From positions 2,275-13,174 of the forward strand of contig DMYK01000300.1 of NCBI GenBank assembly GCA_003483675.1: 10,900 bases of DNA. Direction: 5' to 3'. The stretch comes from Microcoleaceae cyanobacterium UBA11344 (lineage in GTDB: Bacteria; Cyanobacteriota; Cyanobacteriia; Cyanobacteriales; Microcoleaceae). The position numbers were made by a program, and so were the translations under genes. Position 1 is the first letter of the stretch; each line of letters starts with the position of its first letter. A model generated the notes under the pieces. The model ran no database searches and was not told where the DNA came from. It worked only from the letters and a program-made list of their open reading frames with translations. This document shows positions 6,225 through 10,900 of this stretch, piece by piece.

Positions 6225-6252
6225 AAGATATCCGTTCGATCGAACTTGTCAA
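6225..6252 (-). promoter_or_regulatory. Promoter of the zinc-ribbon/ProA unit, with a palindrome in the spacer
   Basis: On the minus strand a perfect -35, TTGACA (6247-6252), is followed after 16 bases by TATCTT (6225-6230), four of six matches to the -10 consensus. The spacer holds the perfect 12-base palindrome GTTCGATCGAAC (6234-6245), a possible operator. CGATCG is very common in this genome, so part of the palindrome may be chance. The leader to the TTG start would be about 30 bases. Confidence 0.45.
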
Positions 6253-6774
6253 CTCGCCGCTTCTAAAAATCTACAGAAATCTGTAGGTCAAACTTAGCGG
6301 TTTATGTTTAGCCCTGATCAGATGCTCTAAGCTTCCCGATTGCTCAGGTTGGCCTGATCTTCCCAGTTAGAGACTGCCTTGATTTAGCAGAGGACTTAAA
6401 ATATTTGGTTTTTTGATGATTAGTTTGAGCAAGAGTGTTTCCGTGGTTTTCACACCAAGTAAGCTTTAACAACCCGCACCAAGTAGCGCGTTTCTCAAGT
6501 TTATCACGATTGTTGTGAAAGTCGTCAAGATCTGAAAAAATCTCGGTAAATCTAGATTTTTAGGCTACTGTTTTAAACCCCGAATCAGGCCTTTAACTGC
6601 CTGTTCCGAGCCTTCGCTCGATCGGCAGAGTATGTTGCCGAAGAGTGTCGAAGAGTGAGTTGCAAGTTCCGTCATTAATTTTACCATAAACTGAGGTATT
6701 ATCACCAAATGTTGGCGACATAGCACAGATTTTTTTAGGCTTTGTCAGATTAACTAAATTACTTAATCTTTAAA
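6253..6774. other. Gap without recognisable genes
   Basis: About 520 bases with no supported gene. It holds a hairpin, CTACAG-AAAT-CTGTAG (6271-6286), which on the minus strand is followed by ATTTTT and so looks weakly like a terminator; a 9-base direct repeat CACCAAGTA (6453-6461, 6477-6485); a minus-strand promoter-like pair TTGACG (6523-6528) and GATAAA (6500-6505) with a 17-base spacer; a direct repeat CGAAGAGTG (6639-6647, 6649-6657); and an AT-rich hairpin AGATTAA/TTAATCT (6747-6769) just after the tRNA-Gly. None resembles an RNA family I know. Confidence 0.4.
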
Positions 6775-6846
6775 AGCGGGTGACGCGATTCGAACGCGCG
6801 ACATTCACCTTGGCAAGGTGACGCTCTACCACTGAGCCACACCCGC
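6775..6846 (-). tRNA. trnG: tRNA-Gly(GCC)
   Basis: Read on the minus strand, the 72 bases fold as a cloverleaf: acceptor GCGGGTG with CACCCGC, a D arm in GGCTCAGTGGTAGAGC, anticodon stem TCACC/GGTGA with loop TTGCCAA (anticodon GCC, template 6812-6814), and a T arm with GCGCG-TTCGAAT-CGCGT. The discriminator base is T. No CCA is encoded, since the next bases are TTT. It stands alone on this strand. Confidence 0.95.
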
Positions 6847-6865
6847 ATTTCCTGCGGTCTTAACT

Positions 6866-6894
6866 ATAATGCCTTAACTATCCGAGTTTGTCAA
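6866..6894 (-). promoter_or_regulatory. Promoter of tRNA-Gly
   Basis: On the minus strand a perfect TTGACA (6889-6894) is followed after 17 bases by CATTAT (6866-6871), four of six matches. An overlapping TATAGT (6863-6868) is a better hexamer but gives a 20-base spacer. The transcript would begin roughly 10-15 bases before the mature tRNA end at 6846. Confidence 0.45.
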
Positions 6895-7063
6895 GTCTTT
6901 TTCCTAATTTTTTTTCAGAAACTCAGCCCAGGGGCGATCGGGCCACTACCCATCTCACATTTTCGGAGCCGGATTATTAACTAAATCAGTAATTGCCATA
7001 GTTTTGACCGCCAGCAGCCGACAACGGAGCTACAATCAGACTGGAATTTGGGGGAACACTGAT

Positions 7064-7204
7064 ATGTCAGACTTAAATCGCGGAATCATGAAGTTCAAGG
7101 GAGCTGACAGCCCCATCGCGATCGCCATTTCAGCGATCGTGATTGCGGGCGGGATCGGCTTTCTGATCTGGTGGGCACTACAATCAGCCTACACCTTAAG
7201 CTAA
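7064..7204 (+). CDS. 46-residue single-helix membrane protein
   Basis: The protein begins MSDLNRGIMKFKGADSPIAI, then runs through one hydrophobic helix (about residues 18-42, AIAISAIVIAGGIGFLIWWA) and ends LQSAYTLS. A short charged N terminus, one helix and a short polar tail are typical of small subunits of thylakoid complexes (photosystems, cytochrome b6f, NDH-1), but I cannot match it to a named one. I chose the ATG at 7064 because GGGGGA lies about nine bases upstream; the frame is open further, to a TTG at 7004, but those 20 residues look unlike protein. Gene-free flanks on both sides suggest a single-gene transcript. The composition is ordinary for the genome and it contains a HIP1 site (7118). 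Confidence 0.75.
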   Translation: MSDLNRGIMKFKGADSPIAIAISAIVIAGGIGFLIWWALQSAYTLS

Positions 7205-7340
7205 CTTTCGCTAACAAACTGCGGTGAGGGCGGGTTGATCTCACTGATCTATGTGCCCGCCGACATACTGGAAAAACCCGCTCCACTAACTAATGACAGA
7301 CGACTTAATCTGACTTACCACCGAAAATTGCCATAAATCG

Positions 7341-7397
7341 CTGCTCCTTCGCAAGGCTCATGAGGCGAGTCACTGCTCCTTCGCAAGGCTCAGGAGG
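7341..7397. repeat. Two direct copies of a 25-base repeat
   Basis: CTGCTCCTTCGCAAGGCTCA followed by TGAGG (7341-7365) recurs at 7373-7397 with a single T-to-G change, at a 32-base period. Each copy holds a small hairpin (CCTT-CGC-AAGG). Only two copies are present, so this is a short tandem duplication and not a CRISPR array. Confidence 0.8.
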
Positions 7398-7459
7398 TCG
7401 CTCTAATTAAACCTGTATGTTTTCAGTATTTGATCAAAGAGGGTGCGATCGCGCCTTAA

Positions 7460-7507
7460 AGCCCCGACTTCTTAAACAAGTCGAGGCTCTGGCTATGCTG
7501 TTTTTTT
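7460..7507 (+). terminator. Hairpin followed by a T-run, possible terminator
   Basis: AGCCCCGACTT (7460-7470) and AAGTCGAGGCT (7478-7488) form an 11-base stem with one mismatch and a 7-base loop. A run of seven T (7501-7507) follows, but only 12 bases later, which is further than in a standard intrinsic terminator. Similar GCCCCGACTT hairpins are spread through cyanobacterial genomes, so it may be a repeat instead. Confidence 0.35.
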
Positions 7508-7622
7508 AGGTGGGATTACTTAGTTGCTACCAATTCCCCAGGCGATGGCGGCCCCATCTCCCCGATCTGCCACTAATTAGATTATAGGTAACAGCCTTTT
7601 GATTAGAATTTCAAATATATTG

Positions 7623-7650
7623 TTGCAAACCAAGAGTATGGTGCTAGTAT
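7623..7650 (+). promoter_or_regulatory. Possible promoter of the tRNA-Tyr/tRNA-Thr pair
   Basis: TTGCAA (7623-7628) and TAGTAT (7645-7650) are separated by 16 bases, each matching the consensus at four of six positions. The transcript would start about 14 bases before the tRNA-Tyr. Confidence 0.3.
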
Positions 7651-7670
7651 GTTTAACTGTGGGTGCAAAT

Positions 7671-7755
7671 GGGTCGGTGCCCGAGCGGTTAATGGGGGCG
7701 GACTGTAAATCCGCTGGCTACGCCTACGCTAGTTCAAATCTAGCCCGGCCCACCA
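7671..7755 (+). tRNA. trnY: tRNA-Tyr(GTA)
   Basis: An 85-base class II tRNA with a long variable arm. Acceptor GGGTCGG pairs with CCGGCCC (one T-G pair), the anticodon stem GCGGA/TCCGC holds the loop CTGTAAA (anticodon GTA, 7705-7707), and the T arm is GCTAG-TTCAAAT-CTAGC. The discriminator is A and the CCA end is encoded (7753-7755). It lies 67 bases before tRNA-Thr on the same strand, probably one transcript. Confidence 0.95.
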
Positions 7756-7772
7756 CAATTTAATAAAAAGTT

Positions 7773-7818
7773 AAAATTTAAGAATTAAAAATTGTTTTAA
7801 TTTGAGATTCTTAATTTT
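7773..7818. repeat. AT-only hairpin between tRNA-Tyr and tRNA-Thr
   Basis: AATTAAAA (7783-7790) and TTTTAATT (7795-7802) form a perfect 8-base stem with a 4-base loop. An outer pair, AAAATTTAAGAAT (7773-7785) with ATTCTTAATTTT (7807-7818), offers a competing fold. It could be a processing site or a weak terminator between the two tRNAs. Confidence 0.4.
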
Positions 7819-7822
7819 TTAT

Positions 7823-7894
7823 GCCCGTGTAACTCAGTGGTAGAGTACCTCCTTGGTAAGGAGGAAGTCACGAGTTCAAATCTCGTCACGGGCT
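7823..7894 (+). tRNA. trnT: tRNA-Thr(GGT)
   Basis: A 72-base cloverleaf: acceptor GCCCGTG with CACGGGC, a D arm in AACTCAGTGGTAGAGT, anticodon stem CCTCC/GGAGG with loop TTGGTAA (anticodon GGT, 7855-7857), and T arm CACGAG-TTCAAAT-CTCGT. The discriminator is T and no CCA is encoded. Confidence 0.95.
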
Positions 7895-7919
7895 TTTAAG
7901 AGACTATATTAAAGGATTA

Positions 7920-7944
7920 GCGGTTGAAGTTGTTCTTCAACCGC
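7920..7944. terminator. Bidirectional terminator hairpin between tRNA-Thr and the M23 gene
   Basis: GCGGTTGAAG (7920-7929) and CTTCAACCGC (7935-7944) form a perfect 10-base stem with the loop TTGTT. It lies between the plus-strand tRNA-Thr (ending 7894) and the minus-strand peptidase gene (stop at 7950-7952). A T-run (7954-7958) follows on the plus strand after nine bases; on the minus strand the tail is only partly T-rich. Confidence 0.6.
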
Positions 7945-7949
7945 CAATT

Positions 7950-8861
7950 CTACTTTTTAACAGTAACTTGCAAATAAGTTTTTGGGTCTTCGGCAACCCA
8001 ACCTAAACCCGTATTGTACCGAACTTCAAAATGCAAATGAGGTTGCGGAATATCCGGTTTTCCCGTCGTCCCCACAGTGCCCAAAACTTCTCCAGACTGC
8101 ACTTTTTGACCGACTTTTACCGCCATATTTTTCAAATGAGCGTAGCGCGTTTGCTTCCCCGCTTCGTGGTTCACTACTACTAAATTGCCGTAATCCCCTT
8201 GCGGCCCGGCAAAGGCGACTGTCCCCCCGCCAGCCGCCAAAACCTGCGTACCCTCCGCAGCCAAGAAATCTATGCCGCTGTGGAAAAAAACGGCGCGACT
8301 TACCGGATGCGTCTGCCAGCCATAACGCAAAGCTTCCACCGCCGGTGTCGCTAGCGGAAAGCCTTGCACCGATGTCGCATCGGGATTTACCGCAGGTTCG
8401 ATCGACCAATTTACCGAAGGAATAAACGCTACTTGCCCGATCGGCTTGCACCCATTTGCCTCAAATAGCAAGTCTGCGCGCACTTTGTAAGTTTCTGCCA
8501 GTTTTTGCCAATTCGAGCCGGCAGGCACTTCTACGAGTCTGCCATCGTAGGGAGGAATGACGATCGTACTGCCGACAGACACTCGACCTCTCCGCAACAT
8601 CGGATTCATCGCCATCAGCGTCGCCGGAATCACATTGTACTGCCGCGCTATGCTTTCTACTGTTTCGCCCTGGACAGCGGTATGACGGCGCAACCGCTCC
8701 AACGCTGGCAGAGGGCAATCGCGGGCGGGTGAGGGGTCTTCTAAAGGTGCGATCGTCGGCAGATTTGCCGGGGCGGCTACAGGATTTGCCACCGTTTTCC
8801 CAACAGGTGCGGCCAAGCAAATTAGTGCAGAAACTAGAGGAAATAAGCGCTGAAAAGTCAT
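7950..8861 (-). CDS. LysM / M23 (LytM) peptidase, exported
   Basis: The 303-residue product is a wall-acting metalloendopeptidase of family M23. The chosen ATG (8861) starts a Sec signal peptide, MTFQRLFPLVSALICLAAPV, with likely cleavage near residue 25. A longer frame reaches 9032 but its extra 57 residues have no protein character. A LysM domain at about 59-104 (HTAVQGETVESIARQYNVIP) and a second, weaker one at about 108-149 would bind peptidoglycan. The M23 domain at about 190-297 keeps the zinc ligands and catalytic residues: H194 and D198 (HSGID), H242 (RYAHL), and H275 and H277 (PHLHFE). It should therefore be active, cutting peptide cross-links during growth or cell separation. The HtrA-like gene diverges upstream. 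No clear Shine-Dalgarno is seen. Confidence 0.92.
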   Translation of the reverse strand: MTFQRLFPLVSALICLAAPVGKTVANPVAAPANLPTIAPLEDPSPARDCPLPALERLRRHTAVQGETVESIARQYNVIPATLMAMNPMLRRGRVSVGSTIVIPPYDGRLVEVPAGSNWQKLAETYKVRADLLFEANGCKPIGQVAFIPSVNWSIEPAVNPDATSVQGFPLATPAVEALRYGWQTHPVSRAVFFHSGIDFLAAEGTQVLAAGGGTVAFAGPQGDYGNLVVVNHEAGKQTRYAHLKNMAVKVGQKVQSGEVLGTVGTTGKPDIPQPHLHFEVRYNTGLGWVAEDPKTYLQVTVKK

Positions 8862-9180
8862 GATCTTAAGACAAAAGTATTCAGTAGAACCGGGCGAAAC
8901 AGCCCAAGCGACGACTTGATGAGCAAACTCTTGGTGCTGGGGACGATCGCCTGATGATATAGTACAAGTGGTCCATCGGATGGGCGATCGGCTCTGACAG
9001 ACGGGCAACAGTCGCCGTAATCCGCTGACCACAGAAAGAGCGGCAGATCAGAGAAAGATTTTTTTTGGCTATGTTCTTGAGGAAGCGTTACCCCCGCCCC
9101 GCTTCCTTGCCGTCGCCCAGACAAAAATACTTGATTCGGAACTTGTCTGCGGGGATGAGGTATCTAGCGGGAGTGATTAG
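8862..9180. other. Divergent intergenic region between the M23 and HtrA genes
   Basis: These 319 bases must hold the promoters of both divergent genes. A TATAGT (8958-8963) and the reverse-strand TTGTAC near it look promoter-like, but no pair with standard spacing was found. CCATC-GATGG type dyads occur near 8973-8985. The minus-strand frames here are extensions of the peptidase frame or its shadows. Confidence 0.4.
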
Positions 9181-10398
9181 ATGAGTTTATCTTTTAAGCA
9201 GTTGACACTTTATCTGACTTTGCTGTCGATTGGGGGAGGCCTAGGATGCTTGGGAAATCGCTATCTGCAAAGCCCAAACGGTCTGGAAACTAGGTCGGTT
9301 TTGCCCGTGGTGCGCCAGCAAATCCCGCTCGATGTGTCTCCTCAAGTCCCAGAAAATCGCGCAGTCGATCGCAGCAATCCTAATTTTATTGCCGAAGCAG
9401 CCGAAAAAGTCGGCCCGGCTGTGGTGCGGATTGACGCCACGACCAAGGTGGCTTCTCAAGTGCCGGAAGCTTTCAAAAATCCTTTGTTTCGCAGGTTTTT
9501 TGGGGATAATTTGCCGGTACCGGAAGACAAAATTAAGCGGGGTACGGGTTCGGGGTTTATTCTCACTCCTGACGGCCGCATAATGACTAATGCTCACGTT
9601 GTGTCCGGGACGGATACTGTGAAAGTGACGCTCAAAGACGGCCGAGAGTTTGAGGGTAAGGTGCAGGGGGTCGATCCTCTGACGGATGTCGCTGTTGTGA
9701 AGATTAATGCTAAGGACTTGCCCCAAGTGGCTTTGGGCCGATCGGACAATCTTGTACCGGGACAATGGGCGATCGCGATCGGCAATCCCTTGGGTCTTGA
9801 CAATACAGTGACTGTGGGCATTATCAGCGCTACAGGTCGATCGAGCTCTCAAGTAGGCATCCCCGACAAACGAGTCCGCTTCATCCAAACCGATGCCGCC
9901 ATCAACCCCGGCAATTCTGGCGGGCCGCTGCTGAACGACCAAGGCGAAGTAATTGGCATCAATACCGCCATTCGTGCAGATGCTCAAGGCTTGGGGTTTG
10001 CAATTCCGATCGAAACCGCCAAACGAGTTTCCGACCAGCTATTCGCCAAAGGTAAAGCCGAACACCCCTATCTCGGCATTCAAATGGTGAGTTTGAATCC
10101 CACCACCAAGGCAGAAATCAACAAACAGCTTAATAGTAAGATTGCCCAGGATCAAGGCGTAGCCGTGACGCGAGTCGTTGAAAATTCCCCAGCTCAAACA
10201 GCCGACTTGCGTGCGGGAGATGTGATTCAAAAAGTTGACGGTGTTGCCGTTAACTCTCCAGGAGACGTGCAGGAAATTGTGGAAAACACTGCTGTCGGCA
10301 AAGAACTCGAAGTGGAAATTAACCGTCTGGGTCAAGTTCAGAAAGTTAAAGTGCGTCCCGGCGCTTGGACCATATCGGGGAGTGCAACTGGTGGATAG
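9181..10398 (+). CDS. HtrA/Deg-family serine protease (HhoA/HhoB/HtrA type)
   Basis: The 405-residue protein is a trypsin-like protease of family S1C with a PDZ domain, which degrades or refolds damaged proteins in the periplasm or thylakoid lumen. An N-terminal signal or anchor segment (residues 5-25) is followed by a Pro-rich linker. The catalytic triad is intact: H139 (TNAHVV), D169 (TDVAVV) and S246 (GNSGGP). The oxyanion and substrate loops read AIGNPLGL (199-206) and GLGFAIP (270-276). One PDZ domain spans about 297-395. Length and the single PDZ match the cyanobacterial Deg proteins, which exist as three paralogues that I cannot tell apart here. GGGAG (9169-9173) seven bases before the ATG supports the start. 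The gene diverges from the M23 peptidase and converges on the DUF760-like gene. Confidence 0.95.
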   Translation: MSLSFKQLTLYLTLLSIGGGLGCLGNRYLQSPNGLETRSVLPVVRQQIPLDVSPQVPENRAVDRSNPNFIAEAAEKVGPAVVRIDATTKVASQVPEAFKNPLFRRFFGDNLPVPEDKIKRGTGSGFILTPDGRIMTNAHVVSGTDTVKVTLKDGREFEGKVQGVDPLTDVAVVKINAKDLPQVALGRSDNLVPGQWAIAIGNPLGLDNTVTVGIISATGRSSSQVGIPDKRVRFIQTDAAINPGNSGGPLLNDQGEVIGINTAIRADAQGLGFAIPIETAKRVSDQLFAKGKAEHPYLGIQMVSLNPTTKAEINKQLNSKIAQDQGVAVTRVVENSPAQTADLRAGDVIQKVDGVAVNSPGDVQEIVENTAVGKELEVEINRLGQVQKVKVRPGAWTISGSATGG

Positions 10399-10411
10399 TT
10401 GCAGGTGTGGA

Positions 10412-10464
10412 GGATGAAGGATGAATCGGATTTTTGATTGGTTTGGCAAAAATTTTCATCCTTC
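10412..10464. terminator. Inverted repeat in the convergent gap after the HtrA gene
   Basis: GAAGGATGAA (10416-10425) is inverted exactly at 10455-10464 (TTCATCCTTC), with a 29-base loop. The left side is also a two-copy heptad, GGATGAAGGATGAA (10412-10425). The large loop and lack of a T-run make it a poor classical terminator, though its place between two convergent genes fits that role; it may be a repeat remnant. Confidence 0.35.
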
Positions 10465-10488
10465 TACTTTCCCAACCAGTTCATCTTT

Positions 10489-10836
10489 TCACTTTTCTTT
10501 GGGAGAATTTGGTTGAATCGAGCTGGTGCTTGCCAAATTTTCTTCTAGCTGCATCCTCTGCTCCATTTGCCTGAGAAAATAGCCAGTCATCATCGCTGAA
10601 GCCAGCAAACCTGCTAAGTTTTCGCGGTCAGTTGTAATTTCGACGTTAAAATTGTCTGAAGGCAAGACACCTACAAGTCCTTGAACGTTGTGAGAGATAA
10701 TTTCTTTGATTTCTGGGCTGACGGACTTGGCGACGCGGGCTAGAACCTCTGGGGATTGGTGTTGGAGGTACTTCAGAAGTGGATTAGCTGCGGTTTGTTG
10801 GGCATTGGAATTGTCAAAGTCAGGGTGAAAAACCAT
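10489..10836 (-). CDS. DUF760-like conserved cyanobacterial protein
   Basis: The 115-residue product is a small soluble protein of unknown function. The core, PLLKYLQHQSPEVLARVAKS (19-38), PEIKEIISHNVQGLVGVLPS (41-60), FNVEITTDRENLAGLLASAM (63-82) and MTGYFLRQMEQRMQLEE (83-99), is what I remember of DUF760 proteins of cyanobacteria and plastids; that match is from memory. It has no signal peptide, membrane helix or cysteine. The last 15 residues are Ser/Pro/Lys-rich and probably disordered. No Shine-Dalgarno is seen, but a good promoter precedes it. It converges on the HtrA gene with a gap of 90 bases. Confidence 0.85.
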   Translation of the reverse strand: MVFHPDFDNSNAQQTAANPLLKYLQHQSPEVLARVAKSVSPEIKEIISHNVQGLVGVLPSDNFNVEITTDRENLAGLLASAMMTGYFLRQMEQRMQLEENLASTSSIQPNSPKEK

Positions 10837-10860
10837 TGGGCGATTCTTAATTTCTGGCTT

Positions 10861-10889
10861 ATTATATTCTACTTCACACTATTCGTCAT
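10861..10889 (-). promoter_or_regulatory. Promoter of the DUF760-like gene
   Basis: On the minus strand a perfect TATAAT (10861-10866) lies 17 bases after ATGACG (10884-10889), which matches the -35 consensus at four of six positions. The transcript would start near 10854, leaving a leader of about 18 bases. Confidence 0.5.
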
Positions 10890-10900
10890 TGCTTGGGTAC

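Larger units (their letters stand above)
7205..7670. other. Gap with short repeats and hairpins
   Basis: No gene is supported in these 466 bases. GGCGGG (7229-7234) can pair with CCCGCC (7256-7261) soon after the 46-residue gene, but no T-run follows. The direct repeat at 7341-7397 and the hairpin at 7460-7488 are listed separately. The rest up to the tRNA-Tyr is AT-rich. Confidence 0.5.

Noticed and set aside
7004..7063. TTG start giving a 66-residue form of the small membrane protein
   Set aside because: The added 20 residues are not protein-like, and the ATG at 7064 has a purine-rich ribosome binding site.
7419..7510. Short frame ATGTTTTCA... of 30 codons
   Set aside because: It runs through the hairpin and T-run and has no ribosome binding site or protein features.
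8862..9032. 57-residue N-terminal extension of the M23 peptidase
   Set aside because: The extension would bury the signal peptide inside the chain and reads as non-coding sequence.
9769..9776. GCGATCGC octamers as operator sites
   Set aside because: These are HIP1 sequences, spread through cyanobacterial genomes in coding and non-coding DNA; they indicate the lineage, not regulation.
9241..9987. 248-codon minus-strand frame inside the HtrA gene
   Set aside because: It is antisense to a gene with an intact catalytic triad and contains no recognisable domain.
10039..10449. 136-codon minus-strand frame over the PDZ part of the HtrA gene
   Set aside because: It is a shadow of the protease frame with no support.

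Overview
The window comes from a cyanobacterial chromosome, most likely a filamentous form of the Oscillatoria/Microcoleus type. The palindrome GCGATCGC (HIP1) occurs at least six times (4359, 5355, 5394, 7118, 7445, 9769) and its core CGATCG many more times. There is a heptad-based tandem repeat next to a gene end, several palindromic MITE-like repeats, and a DUF760-type gene known from cyanobacteria and plastids. The genus is an inference; no rRNA or other marker is present.

Layout. 1-1011 (+): a methyltransferase of the cyclopropane-fatty-acid-synthase / coclaurine-N-methyltransferase type, whose frame continues upstream to the window edge but is cut by an in-frame TAG at 121-123. 1011-1240: palindromic repeats. 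1238-1924 (-): an unrecognised 228-residue protein with a strong ribosome binding site. 1925-2596: a repeat-rich gap. 2597-3727 (-): membrane fatty-acid desaturase. 3933-4274 (-): small exported cysteine-containing protein with a good promoter. 4389-4506: 14/7-bp tandem array touching the proA stop codon. 4505-6188 (-): a two-gene unit, a zinc-ribbon-like two-helix membrane protein followed 4 bases later by a divergent ProA paralogue. 6775-6846 (-): tRNA-Gly(GCC). 7064-7204 (+): 46-residue single-helix membrane protein. 7671-7894 (+): tRNA-Tyr(GTA) and tRNA-Thr(GGT). 7950-8861 (-) and 9181-10398 (+): a divergent pair, a LysM/M23 peptidase and an HtrA-type serine protease. 10489-10836 (-): DUF760-like protein.

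How they fit. The window is mostly housekeeping with a lipid and envelope flavour: a lipid-type methyltransferase, a desaturase, a wall-hydrolase-like protein and an envelope quality-control protease. The genes do not form one pathway, and apart from the ProA pair they look separately transcribed.

The observations most worth checking are the ProA paralogue, in which the residue before the conserved NA-x-E motif is Val instead of the catalytic Cys, its coupling to the zinc-ribbon membrane protein, the interrupted methyltransferase, and repeats that sit directly on the 3' ends of two genes. I did not see a clear new defence, mobile or biosynthetic system.
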